Source: Taudactylus pleione (taxonomy: Eukaryota > Chordata > Amphibia > Anura > Myobatrachidae). Taken from it: a stretch of 64,000 nucleotides of DNA. Where the stretch lies: positions 15,546,001-15,610,000 of the forward strand of contig JAUIMM010000016.1 of NCBI GenBank assembly GCA_031769625.1, written 5' to 3'. The position numbers and the translations under genes were made by a program. Positions 40,933 to 52,620 of the stretch are shown in pieces. Numbering within the stretch: the stretch's first letter is position 1; each line of letters opens with the position of its first letter. Below the pieces are notes generated by a model. It did no database searches, was not told the DNA's origin, and was given only the letters and a program-made list of their open reading frames with translations.

Positions 40933-41555
40933 GGGCCTGATTCAGGGGCGGACGCTTTTTTTTTTTTACCCGGCCTCCTGGGCACTCGCTAAGCTGTGGG
41001 TGACAACCCACAGCTTTTGTGAGCGGTCAGGTGATGGTCGCGACCACCGGGCTTGCTACGAGACCCTTGTGGTAGGGTCTCGTTCCCGCAAGCCCCAGTG
41101 AGCTTCCTGCTCTCATAGAGCAAGAAGCTCACTACTGACATCACGAGTGACCCGCTCCGGGGACAGTGGCAGGTAGGAAGTTTGACTGGGGCGGTACACC
41201 TGTCAAACCGTAACGCAGGTGTCCTAAGGCGAGCTCAGGGCGGACAGAAACCTCCCGTGGAGCAGAAGGGCTTTTGTCCTCCCTGAACTCGCCACGAGTG
41301 ATGTCAGTAGGGCTGCCCACAAATGGCAGGCGTTCCTTCAGAAACACCTCCGTTTGACCAGCCACCCCCCCCTCCCCACCTACAAAACGTGGCGAGCTGT
41401 CGATCAACATCGACAGCCGCCCCGTTTGTAGCGAGCCCCGGAGCAAGTGAATTTCTCACTCGGTCCGGGGCTCGCGCACGCCGCGCGTGTGCAGTGCCCC
41501 ACCATCGACCCGCTTACGAGCGCATAACGCTTGCGAGCGGGTCTGAATCAGGCCC
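40933..41555. mobile_element. Harbinger-like MITE, 623 bp, inside the Tigger-like copy
   Basis: Ends GGGCCTGATTCAGG and GTCTGAATCAGGCCC are flanked by gaa and taa, a 3-bp duplication with one change. It shares 'agctgtgggtgacaacccacag' and 'gtggtagggtct' words with 30340-30835. Confidence 0.82.
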
Positions 41556-41599
41556 TAAGTACACAAACTTTAATACAGAAAATGATTAAAGATAATGGG

Positions 41600-41775
41600 G
41601 CAGATGTATGAAGCTCTGGAAAGTGATAAAGCGAAGAGTGATAAATGACCAGCCACTCAGCTCCCAACTGTCATGTTACAGGCTGTGTTTGAAAAATGAC
41701 AGTTGGGAGCTGAGTGGCTGGTCGTTAATTACTCTGCACTTTATCACTTCCCAGAGCTTCATACATCTGCCCCAT
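41600..41775. repeat. Fold-back element GGGGCAGATGTATGAAG
   Basis: The whole 176 bp is an imperfect palindrome: 'ggggcagatgtatgaagct' returns as 'agcttcatacatctgcccc'. The middle has 'cagccactcagctcccaactgtcat' and its inverse. The same central text occurs in the fold-back at 61665-61825. Confidence 0.85.
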
Positions 41776-42397
41776 TGTATAAAATTACCTTTCGACTATG
41801 TACATAAGATGTATATGAAATATATATTTCATACACACACACACACTTGCATCCATCCACACATCCACACATATAATTGTAAAAATGGGTGGAGCAAGTA
41901 AAATGGGTTAGTAAGGGTGTACTTTGGATACTTTATAGATTAATAACGCTGAAAATTAACATTATAATTTGCCGCTGAATCCAGAGCATTTCACCATTGC
42001 TCCGGCACGGTGACAGCTGATCTAAAACCAGCTGTCCCTCCTTGCGGAGCAGTGACGCTACTGCACATGCATGACCTACAGGTCACGCATGCGCAAAAGA
42101 GCCCCAACGTCCGGACGGAAGGAGTCAGACAGGAGCGACGGAATCCAAAAGGAACTCTCTTCGCAACCCGGACCTCCTTCCCATAGGGAAAGAGCGGGAC
42201 TGCGACACACAAGTGGGAGCTTGTATTTTCGGAGCTTGATGAATTCTGTCCCCATACTATTGTATGGGGACAACGGGCCATTCCACCAGAGGAAGGTAAG
42301 CAGGAGATATCTGTGATATCTCCTGCTTTACCCTCTTGATGAATGGCCCGAAAACTTTATTTTTACAATTGCAGGTAAAAATGTTAATTTTCCTTAA

Positions 42398-42692
42398 CAG
42401 TGGCGTCACTATGGGGGTGTGGGATGCACCGGGTGTCACCGTAGGAGGGGGTCAACACCAAAATGCCAGGTCCCCTTCAGTGACAGAAGCCGAGGGCTGC
42501 AGTGCGACATTCTCCTGCAACATTCGGCTCCTGTCATTCCGCATCTCCAGTGATGCTGAACATGCACCCGGAGTGATGCGTTCAGCGAGTCCAAGAGGAC
42601 ACGCCTTTTATTTTAGGCCATGCCCCATTTATGGCACACGGGGGGGTGTATAGAGTGTGCACTGGGTGTCACCAGACACGGTGATGCCTCTG
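42398..42692. mobile_element. hAT-type MITE, second copy of the CAGTGGCGTCAC family
   Basis: It starts CAGTGGCGTCACTA and ends GGTGATGCCTCTG, with flanks ttccttaa and gtcctaaa, six of eight equal. The interior shares 'accgggtgtcac' and 'ggctcctgtca' with 40191-40528. Confidence 0.75.
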
Positions 42693-42702
42693 GTCCTAAA
42701 TA

Positions 42703-42905
42703 CCCCTTTCACACAGCAAAGCAAGTTGCCGGGTCAAGCATTTGGACCCGGTAATTTGTGGATCAACACGGATCCTTTTTCTGTGTGAAAGGGTCAACCT
42801 GGGTCAAAATTCCCTGTGTTTTGACCCTGGTTTTTGTGACCTGGGTTAATCCTGCCACACAGAAGAAATACCCGAGTTGATATGCAAATGGCTGTGTGAA
42901 GGGGG
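42703..42905. mobile_element. MITE with CCCCTTTCACACAGC ends and TA duplication
   Basis: The ends TACCCCTTTCACACAGC and GCTGTGTGAAGGGGGTA are inverted with one mismatch. TA at 42701-42702 and 42906-42907 fits a Tc1/mariner-type duplication. The interior is full of 'gggtcaa/ttgaccc' pairs. It starts directly after the duplication of the preceding hAT MITE. Confidence 0.7.
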
Positions 42906-42907
42906 TA

Positions 42908-43777
42908 CAGGCTGGGACCGGCGAAAAAACTGTGGATCAAACACTGGGTAAAAGCTGGGCTTTTGGGGCTTTTGGTCCTTTTCTACGGACGACAAATATT
43001 TTGGTGTAATCTACAAAGGCTAGCCAGGATTTTTTTTTTTTACCTCCTCCTTGGACACTTGATGTGCTGTAGCTGGAGTTCCTCTTGTTGTCCAGATGGC
43101 TCAGTTTATCCGATTCCACTTCTTCATCCTCTTGCATGCTTCCTCTCCCACCTGCATTTTACAGCTATTAACAACTTCCACTTAAGTAATCTCTAATCCA
43201 CTTTCTGTACTCTGCTTCCTATGCCTGTCACTTCTTTCCTTATCTGCATTTCTTCTCTGACAAAAGTCTCCTCTTAAAACAACCTTAAAATGCTATAATT
43301 CTGCTATCCTATACTGTTACTTCACTCTGACTTACTGTAGCCACTCTCTCTTACTCTACCCTCTACAAAAAGCAAGGATGAGAAATGCAGCATATTAGTG
43401 TGAAATCATATTCTCAAACAAATACAGTCTGCCAGTGGCAGAGCCAGATAAGCAATGTGAACCATTGGGGGGGATTTTATTATTTTACTAGTGGCGATGG
43501 CTGCAAGATGCTGGTGGTCACCAACATCAGAGGAGGTGCACAGGAAAATAGTTGATGAGTTACTGTAATTAGATAGATTAGCTGTGCACATCAGTGCTAA
43601 TATACTGTACTAAATTAAAGTATTCCTCATAAAATGCATCACCTGATCACTACTGCCAGCAAAAAGGTCAAAGACAAGAGTGCCCATTACTCCCCTTAAC
43701 TACAAGCTAATCAGCAGCATGGAAACTGCTTGGGACTGGTTGGTGTTTAAGGAAGGTCCTGAGTACTGTATATTAAA
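42908..43777. other. Non-coding DNA, no gene seen
   Basis: No supportable gene or element ends. Confidence 0.4.
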
Positions 43778-44034
43778 GCTGGTTACACATTGGACGATGT
43801 GTACCGGGACGACATATTGTATCGCAGGTACACATCAGAGCGATGTTATGAATGACAGAACGATCGATCACACAGCCTTCATTAACATGAATGGGGTCTC
43901 TTGTGATATCGTCAGGTTTGATGTGCAGCACATCCAACGACATCACATGTTACTGCGGGAGCGCACACGATATGTTATTACGATTTGGCTAAATCACCCA
44001 TATTGTAACGACATCGTCCCAGTATGTACCCAGC
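43778..44034. mobile_element. MITE with GCTGGTTACACAT ends
   Basis: Starts GCTGGTTACACATTGG and ends ATGTACCCAGC, related to the element at 1411-1633. The interior is rich in 'acgat/atcgt' pairs. Confidence 0.5.
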
Positions 44035-44344
44035 TATAGTCATCATTTAATGACAGTTATTTTTATTACATGTTAAGATTCATGCAAATCGATACCTAGT
44101 TAACATACAGATAACTGCTGTATATTTGCAATGTTAAAAGTAAACAAAAAAACCCCTATAAAATCAACAACCAGACCATTACTTGCTGGGTACACTTTAC
44201 AGTACCTCAAATAACTTATGTAGTTGGCACCAGAAGGGACAACTTTTCCCAAAAGGCACCTAAGATTCATTTTCTCTTTAAATAATGCAAGGGTCATACA
44301 CGCCTCACTTTTTTTAAACTTCAAGGCTATAATTTGTCTTTTAG

Positions 44345-44830
44345 CAGTTGTGGAGGTATGTAATGCCGGATCAAATACAGACAGCGGCAGCCTGGCAGGT
44401 CTAAATCCCGACAGCTGAAGGTAAGTACCCTAACCCTCCCTTCTTCCCCCCTAACCCTGCCTTAGGGGTGCCTAACCCTAACCTCCCCCCTAGTGCCTAA
44501 CCCTAACCTACCCCGCACCCCAAACCTAACCCTCCCGGGGGGTGCCTAAACCTAACCCCCCTTCTAGTGGTGCCCAACACTAACCCCCCTTTCTCTACCC
44601 TAACCCTCCCGGGGGGGTGCCTAAGCCTAAGTCCTCCCAGTGGTCCCTAAAGCTATCCTTCTCCCCCACGGCTATACCCTAAGACACCCGGCTTACCTTC
44701 GGTACGCCGGGTGTCGGGATTTAGCAGTGGGGCTAATGATAGGCATCGGGATTTCAATGCCTATCTTTAGTCCCATGTCGGGATGTGGGTGTCGGGATGT
44801 CCTGACCACATCCCGTGGAGGAGAAAGGGT
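44345..44830 (-). repeat. Telomere-like dispersed repeat, copy 3
   Basis: Degenerate CCCTAACC blocks run from 44425 to 44660. The inverted 'acacccggcttacc'/'ggtacgccgggtgtcggg' pair surrounds 44700, then 'aatgataggcatcgggatttcaa', and the end 'tcctgaccacatccc' follows. Same orientation as 45655-46117 and 63010-63515. Confidence 0.7.
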
Positions 44831-44887
44831 TACATCTTATAGAGTGCTTCAGCTAGTTGTTGGATGATGTCCAATCAGAGACTAAAG

Positions 44888-45213
44888 GCCCCCATACATG
44901 GTGTGATATGCACCTTGCGATGTGACGGCCAATCAGATGGCCGACATATCGGGCAGTCCCCACACTGAGCGATCCGCTACCCGACCTCCCGATATGCCAG
45001 CACCCCCCCTCCTCCACCCACATAATGTTGCATGGGATCATACATCGCATCCCCAGATCAAGTGAACATGCAGTAATAACTGGGAGGTGCGATTTATGAG
45101 CCCACGGGAATGAGCAGTGGCCAATATCATGCCCATACATGGTACGATATTGCATCGATATCGTACCAATCCATCAGAAGGGCTGCTATAATGCACCGTG
45201 TATGGGGGCCTTT
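44888..45213. mobile_element. MITE with AAAGGCCCCCATACA ends
   Basis: Left end AAAGGCCCCCATACATGG and right end CGTGTATGGGGGCCTTT are inverted, with 'gatatc/cgatatcg' pairs within. It ends at the start of the next MITE. A weaker relative is at 61261-61515. Confidence 0.65.
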
Positions 45214-45214
45214 A

Positions 45215-45633
45215 GGGCCTTATTCAGAGTTATATGCAAACCCAATTAATTGAATACAACTCCGATTGTTGGAAATCTGCTGCGGAGGTTAGGGGTCAGG
45301 GAATAGGTGGTGATGGCCAGTGTTCCTGGAAATGGTGGCATGTCACGCCCGGTTTCTGGGAGTGGCTAGGCCAGTGTCTGCGTCTTCCAATGCAGATTTA
45401 CCGTACTAGGCCACAGAGCTGCGGTGGTCATTCTGAGTAGCCTTAGGCTCGCTCAAATGACCAATGCCTAATCCGATGCTGCATCTTTGAATGCAGCCCT
45501 CAGATCTGCAATGCAGTTAGGTGGGCTTCTTTTGTCCACAGATGCCTCCTACGGCATTATCATATTTTAGCATTGCTGCTGCGTCCAAAGATGGAGCAGT
45601 GATGCTAATAGCGTACAACTCTGAATCAGGCTC
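45215..45633. mobile_element. Harbinger-like MITE, 419 bp, TSD TTA
   Basis: Ends GGGCCTTATTCAGAGTT and AACTCTGAATCAGGCTC are flanked by TTA on both sides (45212-45214, 45634-45636). It is the shortest copy of the family here. Confidence 0.82.
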
Positions 45634-45654
45634 TTAGGTACTTACAGGGTAAGG

Positions 45655-46117
45655 TATTACAGAGACTATATAGTGTAGGTTGTACGTTTTGTGCTCCCTC
45701 TAGGTTGTTGGTGACTTGCGTATTCTAAACAGTACCCTAACCCTCCCCTCCAGCCCCTAACCTCTCCCCCTAATGACTAACCTAACCTCTTCCCGTTAGT
45801 GCCTAAACCTAATTCCTCCTCCCCGCACCCTAAACCTAATCCTCCTGGGGGGGGGCGGCGCCTAACCCTAACCCCCCTTCCTCTACCCTAACCCTCCTGG
45901 GGGGTGCCTAGCCTTAAGTCCCCCGGGGATCCCTAAACCTAAGCCTACCCCCTAGTGGCTAGACGCTAAGACACCCGGCATACCTTTGTTTGGTATGCCG
46001 GGTGTCGGGATTCCGTAGTGGGGCTAATGATAGGTATCGGGATTTCTACGCCTATCTTTAGTCCCATGTCAGGATGTAAGTGTCGGGATAGTGCCTGCCG
46101 GTATCCTGACTGCATCC
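45655..46117 (-). repeat. Telomere-like dispersed repeat, copy 4
   Basis: CCCTAACC-type blocks run from 45735 to 45930, followed by the 'acacccggcatacc'/'ggtatgccgggtgtcggg' inverted pair, 'aatgataggtatcgggattt', and the end 'tcctgactgcatccc'. Confidence 0.72.
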
Positions 46118-46428
46118 CCTGGCTCTGGTCAGGGGCGGTTTAGGAGAGGTCTGTGTGCAGTCTCCGTTTGGGCCCCCTCCTTTCTGTCAGCACATTTAGC
46201 TCAGTAGATTCTGGCTTCATGCCAGATTCTACTGCGCATGCGCGGGTCTCCAGGAAAATGGTGACCATGCCTTTTTCCTAGGGACATCTTTTCTGTGTAT
46301 GCGCAAGTCGCCGAGAAAATGGCCGCCGCCATTTTCCTAGTGATTTTTTGCTGCTCTGCAGAGCTGGTCCAGCGCTTTGGAGCAGCACACCGGAATCTGC
46401 AGAAAGGTAAGTAGAATGTACTATGGGT

Positions 46429-46494
46429 GCAGGGTGTGCGGTGTGGGCCCCCCTGGATCCAGGGGCCCATGTGCACCGCACACCTTGCACCAGG
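46429..46494. repeat. 66-bp GC-rich palindrome
   Basis: The left arm GGTGCAGGGTGTGCGGTG returns as CACCGCACACCTTGCACC, with GGGCCCC/GGGGCCC and CTGGATCCAG in the middle. It could form a very stable hairpin. It lies within a GC-rich segment with 'ggccgccgccattttc', probably part of a decayed DNA element. Confidence 0.85.
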
Positions 46495-46699
46495 GGCGGA
46501 TTGGGCCACCGGAACAGCAAGTAAGTTCATCCTGGGCCAGCCCCATAATCCCCTCAGCCGGGCCGGCTCACATTGCCACTGGTTGCTGGCCGGGCCGGCT
46601 CACTGTTGCCCGCAGTCATGCAGGGGTACCATCAGGGGGGAGACTGCCGGGACTGGAGTCCCAGTCCTGGACAGGGGGCGTTGCTGATCTAGTCTATCA

Positions 46700-48190
46700 C
46701 GCCTGGGGCCCACAATTTCATCCATGCCCGGAATTCCAAATGTTTACAAGTACTGCAGACAGGTCAGTCTGGGGCAATTATATATGTTTATTTTTTCCTG
46801 TCAGGGGCTAATGCGTTTTATTTTATTCCTATAGAGGGCAATGTGTTGTTTTTTTCCGCCTGTTGGGGGCCTTTGTGTTTTATTTTCTTCTCATTGAGGA
46901 CAATGTGTGTTTTTCTATCTTGTGGGTGCTAAAGTGTTTTTTTTTTTGTGCAATGTTTTTAGTTTGCGCATGCGTCCGAGTTGCACCGTGTATATGTCCA
47001 TATGATATTCAAGTGCTCCTTGTCTGGAATAGTTAATACCTAATCTAACAGCATTGGCCAATTAGGGCATTCATTGTATTAACTATAGATCCAGGCCATT
47101 TTACTTAGGATGCACCAAGAAGTGTATTAGAAATGTGTTGGCCATTCCTAAGCAGTTACAGGTGGTTGGCTAATAAGACACAGATGTAAGGCAGTATGGG
47201 CATGTCGCTGAAAGTGTCTGCATACAGAGATGCTGAATTGCTTACATTGGAGGCCATACTCAGGTGGACTGTACCTAGCATAGGGTTCAAATTTCACTGG
47301 TGCGACTGATGGTTGGGTCTAAACATGCACAAAGCATGATTGCAGACAGTGGGCGCCTCAGTTCTTGCATATTTGGACGCACAGATGTACCCAGGGAAGG
47401 GCATTATAGCAGAATTAGCATAGAGTTGCAGACAGCAGCTGCAGCAAAAGACACAAGGAAGGCTGTAACTGCCACCGACTAAGAATCCGGCAATATGAGG
47501 AGTGATCCCGCCCCCTTAACAGACCCCACCCCTTTAGGTATGCTTCTATATATTTCCTGGGCTGGTTTTCTATCCCAATCCACCCCTGCCTTGCACCCAT
47601 TATAAAGAAGCCCCTAGCTCTGGTTAAGTCTGCTGGGTTCTAATGGCCAAAACTTGACAGTCAGTCAGTTTTCCACCTCATGCCTTTACACTCCGAATTA
47701 TTTAGATTCAACCATTTTCATCTTGATGAGGATTATTTTGTGGACAGGTGTCTGGCAGTGGATTGCACTGTATCATATGTATCCTGTGCATATTTTGAAT
47801 GCTTCAGGTCATAATGCCATGTCTTATTACTTGGGTGACTTGTGATTGGGCCGTGTGGGAAAGCAGTTTAGAGGCAAGACAGGTCATTAGTTTATGCTAA
47901 CTTACATCTGGACTGGTTAATACAAGGTATAGGCGAAGGGATCAATGAGTCTGGCTGGCATTGCATACATTGTTAACTGCACATTTTGGGGGACACTACA
48001 AAGTTTTTATTGCCAAGGTATTGCAGGTTTGGGAGAGAAATACTTGGGGTGGGTGACCATTTGAATCACCATATTTGTAGCCAGTGGTTACACACAGGTG
48101 TGGGTTAATCTTTAATTAAGACAGCATTATCCCAGCATTGTCCAGGTTAAGCAAAATAAATGCAGGACAGTCTGTTTTGCATAGAATTAT
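46700..48190. other. Non-coding DNA, no gene seen
   Basis: Mixed unique sequence with T-rich tracts. No gene, RNA or paired element ends could be supported. Confidence 0.4.
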
Positions 48191-48341
48191 GCCAAGCAAG
48201 AGGAGGTCTCACTGACTTTCAAAAAGGGTGGTTGTTGGGGTGTGTTTGACAGAGGACCAGTGACCAAGAAAGCTGAAATAGCTAATGTTTCCCAAACAAT
48301 GCCTAGGATAATCTCTACACAGTTGGTACTGTAGATGTACA
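48190..48341 (+). pseudogene. Tc1-like transposase N-terminal remnant
   Basis: Translation from about 48212 gives DFQKGWLLGCV, a stop, then RGPVTKKAEIANVSQTM, which follows the Tc1-type helix-turn-helix pattern of a 'DFxRG' start followed by 'SVTKxAxxxxVSxxTV'. It ends where the gypsy LTR starts at 48343. The expected continuation was not found beyond the 3' LTR, so it was already truncated or too decayed. Confidence 0.4.
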
Positions 48342-48342
48342 T

Positions 48343-49131
48343 TGTCATGGCCAGGGTATTTCAGCATGGTGCTAGGCGGGTGTTACCTGTGAGGTCGTTG
48401 TGGCGCGGGCTGTCTGGTGCGGAGCTGGTGTCTGGCGGGGGGCTTTGGCTACGCGCATTGTTGTGCGGGCCTGTTGTCACTCTGCGCTGGTAAGGCCTGG
48501 CGGCGTCTCCGTTCCGTTTGGCATGGGCACCGCCATCTTGCCTTCTGGCCATGTGATGCGGCTGGCCAATCCTGGTGAGTCACATGTTCCCTCCGGCCAG
48601 TAACAGCACGGCATGGGGTATTTAGGAAGGGTCAGTGCCTTCCTTCTTTGCCAGTGCAACGTGTATCTCAGCCTAGCTGAGAGGGAGTTCTCTGTGCTTA
48701 TCCTATTCCTGTGAATTCGCTGTCTGTCAGTCTGCCTGTCAGCTCCTAGCTTCCGCTGGACTACCCCGCTTCCTCCATCACCCTTGCCCATACCTGAGTG
48801 CCTGAGCCTGCTGACATCCTGCTCATTGCCTTAGTTCACTACCTGCATACCTTGCTATTATTTTCCTGCATCACTACCTGCATACCTGGTTGATTATTTT
48901 CAGTCTCACTACCTGCACACCTGGATAGCTCTAATTGTTTCTACTTGGACATTAACCCATTACTACCACCACAGAACTCTTGTGCACATTTATATATTCC
49001 TGGACTTTTATTTACTGCCATATTTTATGTCTTCTCAAGCACTTATTAAAAAACCTAGTTTTTTATTCAAATCCGCTTCTGTGATCGCTCCTGCTACCTC
49101 CCCGGGTCCACAAACAACCCAGAACATAACA
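48343..49131 (+). repeat. 5' LTR of the gypsy element (789 bp)
   Basis: It begins TGTCATGGCCAGGG and ends AGAACATAACA. A TATTTAGGA word at about 48619 may serve as TATA box and AATAAA-like signals are absent. Compared with the 3' LTR it holds an extra segment of about 118 bp (about 48684-48800) bounded by CTGAG words. Confidence 0.93.
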
Positions 49132-49146
49132 ATTTGCACTGGCCCC

Positions 49147-50060
49147 ATGGAGCCGGCCACGGATCAGGAGTCAGGAGTGGATTTGTTCCGATGCATTTCT
49201 GGTCGTTTAGAAAATCTGGAAAACATGCAGCATCAGATGGCTCAATTTCTGCAAGAGATGTCCAAGCGACAGGATAGTAGTACCAGCATCTACATCCGCA
49301 TCAGCGTCTGGGAATACAGGAGGCAGATCATCTCCCCGCTTACATCTTCCTTTACCAAGTAAATTTGACGGCCACCCTAAACTCTGCCGAGGATTCCTAA
49401 ATCAGTGTGACATACAGCCTGCAGCTGGACAACTTTCTAACTGCAAGAACTAAAGTGGCTTATATAGTCTCTCTGTTATCTGGCCAGGCCTTAGAATGGA
49501 CTTCCCCACTCTGGGAGCGCTCAGATCCGTTGCTGGATAATTACGCAGGCTTTGTGTCATCTTTCAGGAGGATTTTCGATGAACCTGGGCGTACTGTATC
49601 AGCATCATCAAACATCATGACACTGAGACAAGGGGTCCGCCCTGTCAGTCAATATGCCGTGCAATTTCAAATTTTAGCATCAGAACTCAAATGGAATGAG
49701 GAAGCCCTCACCTCGGCCTTCTGGCATGGGTTGTCAGACCGACTAAAGGATGATCTAGTCACTCGAGAGCTTCCCACTAATCTGAACGACATGATTTCGT
49801 TGTGTATCAAAGTTGACCTACGCTTCAGGGAATGTCAGGCTGAAAAACACAGAACTGACCAGCAAAGGTCATTTGCCCCCTCCATTTCTACCCGTCCCAT
49901 TCCTTCTCCTATTGAAGAGGAGCCTATGCAGGTGAATCATACACACCTCTCCAAAGAAGAACGTCAGAGAAGAATGCAAAAAAACCTCTGTCTGTACTGC
50001 GGAGAGTCCGGACACCTGCTGATCTCCTGCTCCCGTAAACCGGGAAATGCCAAATCCTAA
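49147..50060 (+). pseudogene. Gypsy gag, frameshifted
   Basis: The structural protein starts at the ATG at 49147, 15 bp after the LTR, with a coiled-coil-like region (LENLENMQHQMAQFLQEM). The frame shifts at about 49300-49400, where a KFDGHPKLCRGFLNQC motif is readable out of frame. The main piece to 50060 has the retrotransposon gag domain (VAYIVSLLSGQALEW onward) and one zinc knuckle, CLYCGESGHLLISC, near the end. The stop follows 12 residues after the knuckle. Confidence 0.9.
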
Positions 50061-50091
50061 CTGACCCTGGAGACATCAAGTTAGGAGTTAT

Positions 50092-51608
50092 GAGCCCGTC
50101 TCCAAAAATTAAAGATTTCACGATTACCCTAGCATTGGATCTTAAACCCAAACCTGTCTTTACTACTGCTCTACTTGACTCGGGAGCAGCCGGAAATTTC
50201 ATAACATCTAGTTTCATAGATAAATTTCAGATTGCCTGTTCGTCTCTCAACCTGCCATCTCTCTGACCTCTATAGACGGACGCCCTCTAACTAACGGGAT
50301 AGTCACCAAGGAGACTCAACCAGTACTGGTCCGAATTGGGGCACTTCATTCTGAGTCGTTAAAATTTCTGGTGATATCAGAGGCCTCTCAAGAAATTGTT
50401 CTTGGTCTACCCTGGTTGCGTCAACATAATCCCAGGATTGATTGGAGTTCTATGCAGATTCTGTCATGGGGTATGGACTGTCAGAAATCCTGTCTTCCAA
50501 AAATTTGACCTTTAAGAAAGACAGTTCCATTAGTTTCTTCTGCCATTCCCAAGCAATATCAGATGTTCGCCGACGTGTTCTCTGAGCAGCAAGCAAATAC
50601 CTTACCTCCTCATAGGGAATGGGACTGTCCAATTGAATTGATACCTGATAAGACACCACCTCGTGGTCGTACCTATCCACTGTCCTTGCCTGAGACTCAA
50701 GCCATGACCGAGTACATCCGGGACAACCTGGCAAAGGGGTTCATTCGCCCCTCTACCTCACCTACCGGAGCTGGGTTTTTCTTCGTTGGCAAGAAGGACG
50801 GTGGTCTAAGGCCATGTATCGATTATCGAGGCCTTAATGACATTACTGTAAAGAATCGATACCCTCTTCCCCTGATTACTGAGTTGTTTGATAGGGTCAA
50901 GGGCTCTGTCATTTTTTCTAAATTAGATCTGAGAGGGGCTTACAACCTCATTCGTATCCAAGCTGGCGATGAATGGAAGACCGCTTTTAATATCAGAGAT
51001 GGACATTTCGAATATTTAGTAATGCCTTTCGGATTGTGCAATGCCCCTGCTGTCTTTCAGAGTTTCGTTAATGAGATTTTCCGGGATCTGTTATATGTTT
51101 CGGTTGTTGTCTATCTGGATGACATACTGATTTTTTCACCCTCCGTGGCTAAACATCAAGAACATGTTAAAGAAGTTTTGATCCGTTCGAGAGAAAACCA
51201 CTTTACTGCAAACTGGAGAAGTGCGTCTTTGGTGTGCCCAGCGTACCTTTTCTCGGCTACGTTATTTCTGGCTCCAGTTTGGAAATCTACCCCAAGAATG
51301 TGCAAGCAATTCTGGATTGGATCCGACCTCAGATACTGAAAGCCATCCAGAGATTGTTGGGCTTCGCCAATTATTATAGACGCTTCATCAAGGGATTTTC
51401 TACATTGCTGGCTCCCATTACAGCCTTGACCCGCAAAGGTGCTAATCCTTCCCAATGGTTACCTGAGGCAGAGTCTGCCTTTCATCTTCTAAAACAGGCC
51501 TTTATCACAGCACCAGTTCTTCGACAACCAGATCTGGACAGGCCTTTTTTGTTGGAAGTAGACGCATCATCTGAAGCTGTGGGAGCAGTCTTGTCCTCAA
51601 CGTTATGA
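50092..51608 (+). pseudogene. Gypsy protease, reverse transcriptase and start of RNase H, frameshifted
   Basis: The protease active site ALLDSGAAGNF is at 50168-50200 (DSGA codons 50177-50188). A frame break separates it from the reverse transcriptase. That piece (50563-51200) has the [13 protein letters not shown] motif, [11 protein letters not shown] and the catalytic YLDD at 51112-51123. A frameshift near 51200 moves reading to 51234-51608, with the thumb [20 protein letters not shown] and the RNase H start [17 protein letters not shown] frame change or stop follows at 51606. Confidence 0.92.
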
Positions 51609-52620
51609 GGACAACCGAGTCCATCCTTGTGGGTTCTTTTCTAAAAAATTCTCACCTGCCGAAAGGAACTACGCCATAGGTGAGCAAGAGCTACTAGCTG
51701 TTAAGTTGGCGATGAAGGAATGGAGATATTTACTAGAAGGTGCTAAGGGTCTGATTCAGAGCCGGACGCTATTTGTGCTCGCTCGTTCAGAAAAAAGGGG
51801 TGGCTATTCAAATGAACCGTTCACTCTTTGCAGTCTGTTCACGCCTCTAGGTCTGAACGAGCGTACAAAACATGCGGACATTTTTGGAAAACTACGCCCC
51901 CTGGCTGCTCGCATCCTACATCATGTCCGCTATTTATTAGATTAATCGAGTACATCGACCAGCGTATGAACTGCTCGCTATTCTTGTGGTTGGTTTTTCC
52001 TACCGCAATCTTGCGAGCAGTTCTGACTATAAAATAACCCAGTGACGTGGTCAATGATGCTGCTGTATTAATTATGCACACCCTTAAAACGCCCATTTTG
52101 ACCTTTAAGCACGCCTGCGTTCTGATCTCCACTCCCCGTTTTCAAGCACCTTCCCCTGTTACCACCCACATACGCCTCCTCCTGTCACTCAAAATAGCAG
52201 GCATTCGCTATTTAGCGAACAAATGATTTTCGGCCACACTGACTGGTTCGCGCATGCGTATTACGATCCGTACACATGCGCAGTTGTGCAAACATCGCTC
52301 GGAACGAACGAGCGGCCGCTTACGACCGGCTCTGAATCAGGCACTAAGTTCCCATTTACTGTATTTACGGACCATAGAAATCTCCTATTTCTCAAAAACC
52401 TTCAATGTGTGAGTCCTCGTTTAGCCCGCTGGGCAATATTCTTTGCCAGGTTTCAGTTCACCCTGACCTTCCGGTCTGGAGCACTTAATCAGGGGGCTGA
52501 TGCCCTATCGAGATCTCTCCTCTGTGATGATCAATCTGAAAATCAAAGCAATACCCCTGTCTTGGAATCAAGAGTCTTTGCGCATTACAACTTCAGCCTC
52601 CTACGGGAAAATCATTTGTG
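51609..52620 (+). pseudogene. Gypsy RNase H and linker, split by a MITE
   Basis: RNase H continues to 51746 ([21 protein letters not shown]), is cut by the 598-bp MITE, and resumes at 52345 with FTVFTDHRNLLFL and the ALNQGADALSR end at about 52480-52512. The two halves join at the TAA duplication of the MITE. Confidence 0.88.
51747..52344 (+). mobile_element. Harbinger-like MITE, 598 bp, TSD TAA, inside gypsy RNase H
   Basis: Ends GGGTCTGATTCAGAGCCGG and CCGGCTCTGAATCAGGCAC are flanked by TAA at 51744-51746 and 52345-52347. TAA is the classic Harbinger duplication. It is colinear with 32813-33411. Confidence 0.92.

Larger units (their letters stand above)
40840..41840 (+). mobile_element. 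Pogo/Tigger-like MITE copy interrupted twice
   Basis: Pieces 40870-40932, 41556-41599 and 41776-41840 align in order with the interior of the element at 11848-12289: 'gatggttcaa', then 'tacacaaacttt', then 'gtataaaatgacc'-like and 'gtgtatatga'. Between them sit a Harbinger-like MITE (40933-41555) and a small fold-back (41600-41775). Outer ends are too decayed to place. Confidence 0.65.

Noticed and set aside
49132..49150. Primer binding site for a specific tRNA
   Set aside because: The sequence after the 5' LTR (ATTTGCACTGGCCCC) has no clear TGG-initiated match directly at the LTR edge that I can assign to one tRNA.
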